Assembly (NCBI GenBank): GCA_963727075.1
Contig: CAVSET010000006.1
Location: 2,356,001 to 2,420,000 of the forward strand
Origin: Bog-756 sp963727075
GTDB lineage: Bacteria > Actinomycetota > Acidimicrobiia > Acidimicrobiales > RAAP-2
Direction of reading: 5' to 3'
DNA length: 64,000 nucleotides
This document shows, piece after piece, positions 10,216 through 17,859 of this stretch. How positions within the stretch are numbered: the stretch's first letter is position 1; each line of letters begins with the position of its first letter. The notes under the pieces were generated by a model, which did no database searches, was not told the origin of the DNA, and worked only from the letters and a program-made list of their open reading frames with translations. The translations under genes and the position numbers were made by a program.

Positions 10216-10944
10216 GTGCATATCGTCATCGTGGGCTGCGGCCGGGTCGGTTCCGGCCTCGGGGTGGGACTGGTGGCCCAGGGCCACTCGGTCGCCATCA
10301 TCGATCGCAATCCCAAGGCGTTCCGCCGGCTCCCGACCGACTGGCCTGGGACCACCGTGGTCGGTTCGGGTTTCGACCGCGACGACCTGGACCGGGCCCG
10401 GGCCGGTGAGGCCACCGCCCTGGCCGCGGTAACCAGTGGGGACAATTCGAACATCCTCACCGCCCGAATCGCCCGCGAGACGTACCAGATCCCGAACGTG
10501 GTGGCCCGCATCTATGACCCGCGCCGGGCCCAGATCTACCTCCGCCTGGGCATCCCGACCGTCGCCACGGTGTCGTGGACGATCGACCAGGTCCGCCGGC
10601 GCCTGATCCCCGGCGAGGTCGAGTCCGACTGGTCCGACCCGACCGGGACGCTCTCGTTGGTCGAACGCGAGCTCCCCGAGCGATGGGCGGGCAAGCGACT
10701 GGCCGACCTGTCCGTGCCCGGCGAGGTCACCGTGGTGGCGGTCACCCGGGCCGGCGTGCCCCGGCTCGATTTCGGTGACCTGGTGGGCCAGGAGGGCGAC
10801 GTCCTCCATCTGATGGTCACCACCACCGCCCTCGACCGGTTCACCGCCCGGCTGGTGGGCACCTCCCATGGCGGCACGCACCACCCCGTCGTCCCGGCCG
10901 GCCAGGCGGGGGCGGACGGCACCGGCGCCGGAGGCCCGGCGTGA
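10216..10944 (+). CDS. ceoB: TrkA/CeoB-type K+ uptake regulatory protein (first of pair)
   Basis: A cytosolic RCK-type regulator that binds NAD(H) or a nucleotide and gates potassium transport. The nucleotide-binding motif IVGCGRVGSGL starts at the very N-terminus, followed by the acidic end of beta-2 (IIDRNPKAF). A C-terminal RCK_C-like domain ends with LHLMVTTTALDRFTARLV. I chose GTG 10216 because family members begin directly with the first beta strand; GTG 10201 is an in-frame alternative adding five residues. Its stop overlaps the start of the next gene by four bases, so the pair is co-translated. It is divergent from the KimA-like importer and no TrkG/H subunit gene is nearby. Confidence 0.85.
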   Translation: MHIVIVGCGRVGSGLGVGLVAQGHSVAIIDRNPKAFRRLPTDWPGTTVVGSGFDRDDLDRARAGEATALAAVTSGDNSNILTARIARETYQIPNVVARIYDPRRAQIYLRLGIPTVATVSWTIDQVRRRLIPGEVESDWSDPTGTLSLVERELPERWAGKRLADLSVPGEVTVVAVTRAGVPRLDFGDLVGQEGDVLHLMVTTTALDRFTARLVGTSHGGTHHPVVPAGQAGADGTGAGGPA

Positions 10945-11603
10945 AGGTGGCCATCGCCGGGGCGGGCAGCGTGGGCACGGCCATCGCCTCCGATCTCCAC
11001 AGCGGGGGCCACGACGTGCTCGTCATCGAACGGGATCCCGACGTGGTGGCCCGCATCCAGGGTGACCTCGACATCACCTGGGTGGTGGCCGACGCCTGCG
11101 AGGTGGCGTCGCTCGACTCGGCCGGGCTCTCGACGGTCGACGTGGTGGTGGCAGCCACGGGCGACGACGAGGACAACCTGGTGGTCTCCCTGCTGGCCAA
11201 GCAGGAATTCGCCGTGCCCCGCGTCGTGGCCCGGGTCAACCACCCGAAGAACCAGTGGCTCTTCAACGAGAGCTGGGGCGTCGACGTCTCGGTCTCCACC
11301 CCCCAGCTCCTCACCGCCCTGGTCGAGGAGGCGGTCTCGGTGGGCAGTCTCGTCCGCCTCCTCCGCTTCGAGGGCGGCAACGCCCACCTGGTCGAGGTCA
11401 CCCTGGCCGACGACTCCCCGGCGGCCGGGGTGTCACTGGCCGACCTCGGCGTGCCGCGCGAGGCGACGGTGGTGGCGGTCGTCCGCGACGACCACCTGAT
11501 CGTGCCGCGCGGCGACACCCGGCTGGCCGTCGGGGACGAGGTGCTGGTCCTCGTGACCTCGGACGCCGAGCACGCCGTGCAGCGGCTGTTGGTGGGGCAC
11601 TGA
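10941..11603 (+). CDS. ceoC: TrkA/CeoC-type K+ uptake regulatory protein (second of pair)
   Basis: Second RCK-type protein, 220 residues, with the N-terminal motif KVAIAGAGSVGTAIA and acidic IERDPDVV at the end of beta-2. The middle motif AATGDDEDNLVVSLLAK is the standard TrkA N-domain segment, and the C-terminal domain ends VGDEVLVLVTSDAEHAVQRLL. The start is GTG 10941, overlapping the stop of the first gene (GTGA). Actinobacteria commonly carry such twin genes (ceoB, ceoC), whose products are thought to form a mixed ring controlling a K+ transporter. With the importer gene divergent next door, this pair is the obvious candidate regulator. Direct interaction is inference. Confidence 0.87.
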   Translation: MKVAIAGAGSVGTAIASDLHSGGHDVLVIERDPDVVARIQGDLDITWVVADACEVASLDSAGLSTVDVVVAATGDDEDNLVVSLLAKQEFAVPRVVARVNHPKNQWLFNESWGVDVSVSTPQLLTALVEEAVSVGSLVRLLRFEGGNAHLVEVTLADDSPAAGVSLADLGVPREATVVAVVRDDHLIVPRGDTRLAVGDEVLVLVTSDAEHAVQRLLVGH

Positions 11604-11606
11604 GTC

Positions 11607-12395
11607 GTGCGGGCGGCCTTCTTCGACCTGGACAAGACGGTCATCGCCAAGGCCTCCATCGCCGCCTTCGGCCGGTCTTTCTACCGAGGTGGTCTGATCA
11701 ATCGGCGGTTGGTGGCCCGGGCGCTGGTCTCCCAGATCATCTATCTGCATCTCGGGGCGAGCGAGCAGAAGCTCGCCCGGGTGCGCGAGTCGATGTTGCT
11801 GCTGACCAAGGGCTGGGACCGCGAGCAGATCAAGGAAATCGTTCGCGAGGCGCTGGAGGAGATCGTCGAGCCGATCATCTACGCCGAGGCCCTCGACCTC
11901 ATCGAGGCCCATCGGGCCGCCGGGCACAAGGTGTTCCTGGTGTCGGCGTCGCCCGAGGAGATCGTGCAACCGCTCGCCGAGCACCTCGGGGTCGACGGGG
12001 CCATCGCCAGCCGGGCGGTCGTGGACGAGGACGGCCGCTATACCGGCGAGATGGAGTTCTACGCCTACGGCGCCTTCAAGGCCGAGGCCATGCGCGAGCT
12101 GGCCCAGGAGATGGGGATCGACCTCGAGCAGTCCTCCGCCTACTCCGACTCCTACACCGACCTCCCCATGCTCGAGGCGGTGGGCCACCCGGTGGCCATC
12201 AATCCCGACCGGGTGCTGGCCAAGGTCGTCCGGGAGCGCGACTGGGACGTGATGCAGTTCACCAAGCCGGTCCGGCTGCGCGACCGGGTGGGCGTCCCGA
12301 GCCTGCCGATCACCGCCACCGCGGCCGGCGTCACCGCCGCCGCATCGGTCGGCGCCCTGGTGGCCTGGCGCCTGGCCCGGCGCACCCAGGGCTGA
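11607..12395 (+). CDS. HAD-IB family phosphatase (SerB-like)
   Basis: A haloacid-dehalogenase phosphatase of the IB subfamily. Motif I is FFDLDKTVI, with Asp nucleophile and Asp acid. Motif II is VFLVSASPEEI. Motif III/IV includes the lysine in GAFKAEAM and the acidic pair in YSDSYTDLPML. About 262 residues with a C-terminal hydrophobic helix (ITATAAGVTAAASVGALVAWRLARR) that could anchor it in the membrane. Related actinobacterial proteins dephosphorylate phosphoserine-like or lipid-linked substrates, and the tail hints at a membrane substrate; the true substrate cannot be read here. The GTG start follows the ceoC stop by three bases, so it is probably in the same operon. Confidence 0.8.
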   Translation: MRAAFFDLDKTVIAKASIAAFGRSFYRGGLINRRLVARALVSQIIYLHLGASEQKLARVRESMLLLTKGWDREQIKEIVREALEEIVEPIIYAEALDLIEAHRAAGHKVFLVSASPEEIVQPLAEHLGVDGAIASRAVVDEDGRYTGEMEFYAYGAFKAEAMRELAQEMGIDLEQSSAYSDSYTDLPMLEAVGHPVAINPDRVLAKVVRERDWDVMQFTKPVRLRDRVGVPSLPITATAAGVTAAASVGALVAWRLARRTQG

Positions 12396-12447
12396 GCCGC
12401 CCCGCCGGCGGCCTCCGGGCTGGCGAAAGGACCCCTGACGCGCAAAG

Positions 12448-12472
12448 GCTGACCACCCCTCGGGCGGTCAGC
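12448..12472. terminator. hairpin between convergent genes
   Basis: A seven-base perfect stem (GCTGACC ... GGTCAGC) encloses an 11-base loop. It lies 50 bases after the HAD phosphatase stop and just past the end of the minus-strand micro-ORF, so it could terminate transcription from both sides. There is no T-tract, as is usual in GC-rich actinobacteria. Confidence 0.4.
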
Positions 12473-12499
12473 GCTTCGGCGGGTACAGCTGTGGGTTGC

Positions 12500-12574
12500 T
12501 CAGGAAGGACGCAGCCGCTTGGCGGCGACGACCCCGAGGGCGACGATGATGGCCAGGATCAAGAGCTTCTTCAT
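12500..12574 (-). CDS. micro-ORF, 24-residue membrane peptide
   Basis: A 24-residue reading frame (MKKLLILAIIVALGVVAAKR then LRPS) with two lysines, a hydrophobic helix, and a basic end. A GGAG lies about 14 bases upstream. It resembles the N-terminus of the small protein at 60688-60927 in this window and, loosely, short actinobacterial DLW-39-like proteins. It lies just downstream of the sigma-factor gene on the same strand. It may be a real small membrane protein; the evidence is start context, composition and the second copy of the pattern. Confidence 0.4.
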   Translation of the reverse strand: MKKLLILAIIVALGVVAAKRLRPS

Positions 12575-12634
12575 GGTGAGTGATCGTACTCCTTCGGTCG
12601 GGGCCGGTGTTCGGGCCGGGGACGAGGACGGAGA

Positions 12635-13678
12635 CTAGACGGTGAGGAGGTCCCGCGCCCCGGTGTCGGACGAGGGATGGCGCAGCTTGGACATGGCCCG
12701 GGCCTCGATCTGTCGGATGCGCTCGCGGGTGAGGTTGAAATGCTCGCCCACCTCTTCGAGGGTGCGTGGCTCGCCACGGTCGAGCCCGAAGCGCAGCCGG
12801 AGGATCTCGCGCTCCCGTTCGTCGAGCGGCGAGAGCAGGCGCCCGATCTCCTCGGGCAGGAGGGATACGGCGGCCACTTCGAAGGGCGACTCGGCCGACC
12901 GGTCCTCGACCACGTCGCCGAGCTCGGCGTCACCGTCCTCCCGCAGGGGCTCCGACAACGAGAGGGGCTCGGCCCGGAACCGCAATGCCTCGACCAGCTT
13001 GTCCTCGGGCATCTCGACCTCGGCGCCCAGCTCGGCGAGGGTCGCCGGGCGCCCGTACTTGAGCTCCAGGCGGGCCTGGGCCTTCTGCACCCGGGCGAGC
13101 GTGTCCCCCGCGTGAACCGGCAGGCGGATGGTGCGCCCGGTGTTGGCGATGCCACGGGTGATGGCCTGCCGGATCCACCAGGTGGCGTAGGTGGAGAACT
13201 TGAACCCCTTGCGCCAGTCGAACTTCTCGACCGCATGCATCAGCCCGAGGTTCCCCTCCTGGATGAGATCGAGGAGGGGCAGGCCGGAGGCCTGGTACTT
13301 CTTGGCGATGGATACCACCAGCCGCAGATTGGACTGGACGAAGGTCTGCTGGGCGGCCTCACCCTGGAGGGTGGTCCGGCGCAGCTCCCGCCGCTTGGCC
13401 GGGGTGAGCCCCTTCGGTGCCGATGCCACCTGGGCATCCGCTTCCCGTCCGGCCTCGATGGCCTGGGCCAGCCGCACCTCGTCGTCCTTGGTGAGCAACG
13501 GATACTGGCCGATGTCGGTCAGGTACAGCCGGACCAGATCTTCGTCGTCTCGCTCGAGGCGCTCCTTTGCCAACTTCACCGGGTCCTTCGTTTTCCCCAC
13601 GGGCGTGGGGGACGGCCAACCCTCGTGCAACGGCCCCGCCGGAGGTCGCTGATCTGGGTGAGGCGTGTTCGGGCGCAA
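12635..13678 (-). CDS. RNA polymerase sigma-70 factor, group 1/2
   Basis: A primary-type sigma factor. Region 1.2 is DLVRLYLTDIGQYPLLT. Region 2 contains NLRLVVSIAKKYQASGLPLL and the -10 recognition helix FSTYATWWIRQAITRGI, followed by RTIRLPVH. Region 4 has LRLRFGLDRGEPRTLEEVG and the DNA-binding helix NLTRERIRQIEA. It has no extended region 1.1: the first 25 residues are proline-rich. That and the 347-residue length fit a HrdB/SigB-like group 2 factor, though it could be the principal one. The start is weak: TTG 13678 gives the longest frame, and a GTG about 26 residues in is an alternative. It likely recognises the TANNNT boxes seen elsewhere in the window. Confidence 0.88.
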   Translation of the reverse strand: MRPNTPHPDQRPPAGPLHEGWPSPTPVGKTKDPVKLAKERLERDDEDLVRLYLTDIGQYPLLTKDDEVRLAQAIEAGREADAQVASAPKGLTPAKRRELRRTTLQGEAAQQTFVQSNLRLVVSIAKKYQASGLPLLDLIQEGNLGLMHAVEKFDWRKGFKFSTYATWWIRQAITRGIANTGRTIRLPVHAGDTLARVQKAQARLELKYGRPATLAELGAEVEMPEDKLVEALRFRAEPLSLSEPLREDGDAELGDVVEDRSAESPFEVAAVSLLPEEIGRLLSPLDEREREILRLRFGLDRGEPRTLEEVGEHFNLTRERIRQIEARAMSKLRHPSSDTGARDLLTV

Positions 13679-13757
13679 CGATTGCTGCTCTCGAAGTCTA
13701 CCGGACCCGTCAACCCCTCCGAGCGCACGCGGGCGTTGCCGTCCGTCCCGTCCGCCC

Positions 13758-14636
13758 TCAATCTCCTGGTACAGAGGCCGGAAAGGTCACCAGGCCGGAA
13801 GCGGCCCCGGCCCCGACCACCGCCGATTCGAGCCGCTGGAGGAACTCGTGCACCGCCACCACGTCGTGGGGCCGGGTGACCAGGCGCTGGACGAGGCGCT
13901 CGCCGGCCCGCCAGTCCTCGATCTCGTCGTTGAGCACCAGACGGAGCGCCCGGGCCACCGGCCCGTCGGTCACCGGGGCCGCGGCTCGGAGGTGGCGTTC
14001 GTAGCTCGTGACCAACCGGGGCAGCGCCACCCGGTAGAGCCCGGCCAGACGGGGCAGGGCACCGGGATGGTCGAAGGGATCGTCCTCGTCGGGCGCCCAT
14101 GCCGCGCCGGTCAGGCCGGTGCCCGCCGTGCCCGCCGTGACCGCCGTGCCCGCCAGGGCGGAGACGAGCACTGCGCTGGGGGGCGACGGCACGGTCAGCG
14201 CGTCCGGGTCGACCCCGTCCCGCACCGGCAACCGCTCGGCCCACAGCTCGGCGTGCCAGGCGTGGCGCAGGCTCTGGCTGTCGAGATGGACCTGCACGGC
14301 GGCGAGCGGCATGTCGGTCACCCACTGGCCGAGCACTGTGTACAGGGCGTGCTCGACCCAGCGGTACTCGCCCATCAGCGCGGCCGTCTCGGCCAGGGGG
14401 AGCGGGAGGGCGTCGCCGGCGGGCGCCGAACCGTCGTCATCTGCCTGGAGGACCTCACCGGCGGTCGACCCCCGCTCCGCCGGACCCGCGGGGATCGGCC
14501 CACCCCCGGCGGCCCGCCCTCCGGTCGGAGGCGGTGCAACCCCGCTCGGCGCGGCCCACCCGGCCGGCTCGGGGCCGGGCGGTGGTGGGACCCGATGGTC
14601 GGCGAGCGGGTCGGCCCGTGAGGGGAGCTCAGACAA
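13758..14636 (-). CDS. conserved hypothetical, ferritin-like helical protein
   Basis: I do not recognise the family with certainty. The first 70 residues are proline/glycine-rich and probably disordered. The rest is helical and carries spaced Glu/His pairs, such as EYRWVEHAL, SLRHAWHAELW, TSYERHL and NDEIEDWRAGE. These are arranged like the metal ligands of a ferritin-like four-helix protein. Length is 292 residues. The start at 14636 overlaps the end of nadE by eight bases, so it is probably co-transcribed with it. A di-iron or other metal role is inference from the residue pattern only. Confidence 0.6.
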   Translation of the reverse strand: MSELPSRADPLADHRVPPPPGPEPAGWAAPSGVAPPPTGGRAAGGGPIPAGPAERGSTAGEVLQADDDGSAPAGDALPLPLAETAALMGEYRWVEHALYTVLGQWVTDMPLAAVQVHLDSQSLRHAWHAELWAERLPVRDGVDPDALTVPSPPSAVLVSALAGTAVTAGTAGTGLTGAAWAPDEDDPFDHPGALPRLAGLYRVALPRLVTSYERHLRAAAPVTDGPVARALRLVLNDEIEDWRAGERLVQRLVTRPHDVVAVHEFLQRLESAVVGAGAASGLVTFPASVPGD

Positions 14637-16395
14637 CCGCCGACGCCTCCCCGTCCGCCGGCGCGCCGGTCACCACCGAGCCGGCACCCGATCGGTAGAG
14701 GTTGGTGATGGGCATGCGCCGATCCTTGCCGAACGCCTTCCCCGAAATGCGGACTCCCGGAGGCATCTGGCGGCGCTTGTACTCGGCCCGGTCGACCAGG
14801 GCGACCACGCGGGCGACCACATCGGGGTCGAAGCCATCGTTCACGAGCTCCTCGGCCGACCGGTCGCCGACCACGTAGCCGTCGACCACCGGGTCGAGGA
14901 CCGGGTAGGGCGGTAGCGACTCCTCATCGCGTTGATCGGGGCGCAGCTCGGCGGAAGGGGCCTTGGTCAGCACCGGGTCGGGGATGAGGTCGTGGCCAGC
15001 CACCCGGTTGCGGTAGCGGCAGAGCTCGTAGACCAGGGTCTTCGGCACGTCCTTGATCACGGCGAACCCACCCGCCGAGTCGCCGTACAGGGTCGAGTAG
15101 CCCGTGGCCATCTCGCTCTTGTTGCCGGTGGTGAGCACGATCCAGCCCTGGGCGTTGGAGAGCGCCATGAGCACGACCCCTCGGATGCGCGACTGCAGGT
15201 TCTCGTCGGTCAGCCCGGCCGGGTCGCCTCCGAGGAGCGGGGAGAGGACGTCGGCGAAGGCGCGGTGGGCCTGCTCGATCGGCGCGGTGGCGACGGTGAT
15301 GCCGAGGTTGGCCGACAGGGTCACCGCATCGGCCATCGAGCCCTCGCTCGAGTACCGAGAGGGCATGGTCACCCCGTGCACCCGCTCGGGACCGAGCGCG
15401 TCGACGGCCACCGCCGCCACCAGCGACGAGTCGATCCCCCCGGAGAGCCCGATCAGGGCGCCGTCGAAGCCGTTCTTCGTCACGTAGTCGCGGGTGCCGA
15501 GCACCAGGGCCTCGTACACCTCGGCCTCGGGATCGAGGACCGGGGCGAGGCCGTCGGCCGCCGGCTGGTCCGCCCGGGCCCGGGGCTCCCGGCTGACGAT
15601 CACGGTCGGGGGGCTCCCGCCGGGCCGGGCCCGGACCGGCTCGGGGGCGTGGGTGTCGACGGCCACGTCGGCGATCAGCACCGCCTCGGCGAACTGGGGG
15701 GCCGAGGCGACGATGCGACCCCGCCCGTCCACGACCAGGGAGGCCCCGTCGAAGACCAGCTCGTCCTGGCCCCCGACCTGGTTCACGTAGACGATGGGGC
15801 AGCCGGTCTCCGACACCCGGTCGGCCAGCACCGCCAGGCGCTCGTCGCGACGTCGGCGCGAGTAGGGCGAGGCGTTGAGGTTGACCAGCACCCGGGCTCC
15901 GGCCCCGGCCTGGTCGGCCATGGGGCCGCCGGCGCACCACATGTCCTCGCAGATGCTGATCCCGACCGGGACGCCGGCCACCAGGTAGAGGCCGGACGGA
16001 CCCTGGCCGGGGACGAACCAGCGCTGCTCGTCGAAGACGCCGTAATTGGGCAGCAGGCGCTTGTGGTAGCGACCAAGGACGCGGCCCCCGCGGCACAGGG
16101 CGGCGGCATTGACCAACCGGCCGCCGGCGTCGGTGTCGACGAAGCCCAGCACGGCCGCGCACGGGCCGGAGGCCTCGGCGATGTCCGAGAGCACGGCCTG
16201 GTTGTCGGCGATGAAGGCCGGCCGGCTGAGCAGGTCCTCGGGCGGGTACCCGGTGATCGTCAACTCCGGGAAGACCGCCAGGTCCGCCCCGGAGACCTCG
16301 GCCTGCTCCAGCGCGGCGCGGATGCGGCGGGCATTGCCCCCGAGGTCGCCCACCACGGTGTTGATCTGGCAGGCGGCCACCCGCACTCGAGCCAT
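14629..16395 (-). CDS. nadE: glutamine-dependent NAD+ synthetase
   Basis: Makes NAD+ from nicotinic acid adenine dinucleotide, ATP and glutamine. It is a two-domain enzyme of 588 residues. The N-terminal nitrilase-type glutaminase has the Glu-Lys-Cys triad: FPELTITGYPPEDL, YHKRLLPNYGVF, and GISICEDMW. The C-terminal synthetase domain has the P-loop GLSGGIDSSLVAAVA and the conserved TTGNKSEMATGYSTLYGD. A TAGGCT -10 box lies six bases before ATG 16395, so the message is probably leaderless. It is divergent from the type II glutamine synthetase gene and shares its 270-base promoter region, including the GlnR-type box. Nitrogen-status control of nadE is therefore possible, since it consumes glutamine. 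Confidence 0.95.
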   Translation of the reverse strand: MARVRVAACQINTVVGDLGGNARRIRAALEQAEVSGADLAVFPELTITGYPPEDLLSRPAFIADNQAVLSDIAEASGPCAAVLGFVDTDAGGRLVNAAALCRGGRVLGRYHKRLLPNYGVFDEQRWFVPGQGPSGLYLVAGVPVGISICEDMWCAGGPMADQAGAGARVLVNLNASPYSRRRRDERLAVLADRVSETGCPIVYVNQVGGQDELVFDGASLVVDGRGRIVASAPQFAEAVLIADVAVDTHAPEPVRARPGGSPPTVIVSREPRARADQPAADGLAPVLDPEAEVYEALVLGTRDYVTKNGFDGALIGLSGGIDSSLVAAVAVDALGPERVHGVTMPSRYSSEGSMADAVTLSANLGITVATAPIEQAHRAFADVLSPLLGGDPAGLTDENLQSRIRGVVLMALSNAQGWIVLTTGNKSEMATGYSTLYGDSAGGFAVIKDVPKTLVYELCRYRNRVAGHDLIPDPVLTKAPSAELRPDQRDEESLPPYPVLDPVVDGYVVGDRSAEELVNDGFDPDVVARVVALVDRAEYKRRQMPPGVRISGKAFGKDRRMPITNLYRSGAGSVVTGAPADGEASAVV

Positions 16396-16401
16396 GGGCG
16401 T

Positions 16402-16407
16402 AGCCTA
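16402..16407 (-). promoter_or_regulatory. nadE: -10 box of nadE (leaderless)
   Basis: TAGGCT on the minus strand, six bases before the ATG at 16395. With transcription starting about six to seven bases after the box, the message would begin at the start codon. No ribosome-binding site is present between them. Confidence 0.5.
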
Positions 16408-16501
16408 CCGGCGGTGCTGCCTGGCCTTTCGTGCCAGGGGCCCCTCGTCGGGCGCGGCCCGTTCGGGCACGGCCCGCCCCGAGCGGGCTGTTCATCCGCC
16501 G

Positions 16502-16528
16502 TTCACAGTCGGGTAACGGAGGGGAAAC
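16502..16528 (+). promoter_or_regulatory. GlnR-type operator upstream of glnII
   Basis: GTAAC at 16513-16517, six bases, then GAAAC at 16524-16528. This is an exact match to the actinobacterial GlnR half-site pair GTnAC-n6-GAAAC. One further unit upstream, TTCAC at 16502-16506, keeps the same 11-base spacing. The site lies about 138 bases before the glnII start and between divergent nadE and glnII. A GlnR-like regulator is encoded 3 kb downstream (19313-19993). Confidence 0.6.
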
Positions 16529-16665
16529 GGCTCGCTGCGATACTGGGGCGTCCCCGGGGCTGACACGTGTCCCCCGCGCCACAGGTGGCACAATCCCCTG
16601 GAGCAACGGCCTGGTGCCCACCCCGGGAGTGGAGCAGCAGCACAACGAGCAAGCGAGGAGCCCAC

Positions 16666-17676
16666 GTGCCTTACCAAGCTGAGTACATCTGGATCGACGG
16701 GACCGAGCCTTCACCGCTCCTCCGCAGCAAGACCAAGATCGTCCCCGACGGCGAGGAGCCGGGCATCTGGGGATTCGACGGCTCGAGCACCAACCAGGCC
16801 CTCGGGCACGACTCCGACTGCGTGCTGCGCCCCGTGTTCAGCTGTCCCGACCCGCTGCGCGGCCCCGACGACCGACTGGTCATGTGTGAGGTGGAGCTCA
16901 CCGACTTCACTCCCCACCCCACCAACACCCGGGCCCATCTGCGCCAACTGGTCGAGCGGTACGCCGACCAGGAGCCGCTCTTCGGCATCGAACAGGAGTA
17001 CACCTTCTTCAAGGACGGCCGGCCCCTGGGCTGGCCGACAGCGGGCTATCCCGCCCCCCAGGGCCCCTACTACTGCGGCGTCGGGGGCGACAAGATGCCG
17101 GGGCGCGAGATCGTCGAGCTGCACACCGCGGCCTGCATCGACGCCGGGCTGGCCATCGAGGGCACCAACGCCGAGGTGATGATGGGACAGTGGGAGTTCC
17201 AGGTGGGCGTGCTCCCACCACTCGGGATCTCCGACCATCTGTGGATAGCCCGCTGGCTGCTCTTCCGGATCGCCGAGGACTTCGACGTCTACGCCACCCT
17301 GGAGCCGAAGCCCATCCTCGGTGACTGGAACGGCGCCGGGGCCCACACCAACTTCTCCACCAAGGCCATGCGTGAGGAGGGCGGCTGGGACGCCATCATC
17401 GCCGGCTGCGAGGCCATCGGGAAGCGGGTGGACGAGCACATCGCCGTCTACGGGGTCGGGATCGAGAGCCGGCTGACCGGGGCGCACGAGACTGCGCACT
17501 ACACCAAGTTCACCTACGGCACGTCGGACCGGGGAGCCTCGATCCGCATCCCGTGGGGCGTGGCCAAGGCCAAGAAGGGCTGGCTCGAGGACCGCCGGCC
17601 CAACGCCAACATGGACCCCTACCAGGTGACCGCGGTCCTGGTCGAGACGGTGTGCGGCGACGCAGCGGGTAGCTGA
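16666..17676 (+). CDS. glnII: glutamine synthetase type II (GSII)
   Basis: Forms glutamine from glutamate, ammonia and ATP. It belongs to the eukaryote-like type II class: 336 residues, beginning MPYQAEYIWIDGTEP, with WGFDGSSTNQA, FGIEQEYTFF and the NGAGAHTNFSTKAMRE metal/glutamate-binding segment. The ATP site includes GTSDRGASIRIP, and the C-terminal end has DRRPNANMDPYQVTAVLVET. I chose GTG 16666 because a strong GAGGAG sits five bases upstream and the family N-terminus starts here. It is preceded by a GlnR-type box and followed by a strong hairpin and then a type I enzyme. Having both classes is common in actinobacteria, where GSII is usually the nitrogen-limitation enzyme. Confidence 0.95.
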   Translation: MPYQAEYIWIDGTEPSPLLRSKTKIVPDGEEPGIWGFDGSSTNQALGHDSDCVLRPVFSCPDPLRGPDDRLVMCEVELTDFTPHPTNTRAHLRQLVERYADQEPLFGIEQEYTFFKDGRPLGWPTAGYPAPQGPYYCGVGGDKMPGREIVELHTAACIDAGLAIEGTNAEVMMGQWEFQVGVLPPLGISDHLWIARWLLFRIAEDFDVYATLEPKPILGDWNGAGAHTNFSTKAMREEGGWDAIIAGCEAIGKRVDEHIAVYGVGIESRLTGAHETAHYTKFTYGTSDRGASIRIPWGVAKAKKGWLEDRRPNANMDPYQVTAVLVETVCGDAAGS

Positions 17677-17736
17677 CCGGGGTACCGCCACGAGACCGCC
17701 GGCACGCGTCGACTTCCCGGGCCGGTACGGGGCGAC

Positions 17737-17758
17737 CCCGAGCCGGCGACGGCTCGGG
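17737..17758 (+). terminator. hairpin after glnII
   Basis: A perfect eight-base GC stem (CCCGAGCC ... GGCTCGGG) with a six-base loop lies 60 bases after the glnII stop and 100 bases before glnA. No T-tract. It probably separates the two transcripts. Confidence 0.5.
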
Positions 17759-17802
17759 AGACCTGGTGAGCACGGCCGTCGACCCGAGCCGTCCCGTCCT
17801 GC

Positions 17803-17808
17803 GACAAT
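17803..17808 (+). promoter_or_regulatory. glnA: possible -10 box of glnA
   Basis: GACAAT, resembling TANNNT or TACAAT, lies about 51-64 bases before the two possible glnA starts. I cannot find a convincing -35 partner, so this is tentative. Confidence 0.25.
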
Positions 17809-17859
17809 GACGGCATCCGACCCGACACCAGCAACGACCGGACCGGTACGCAACCCGGG

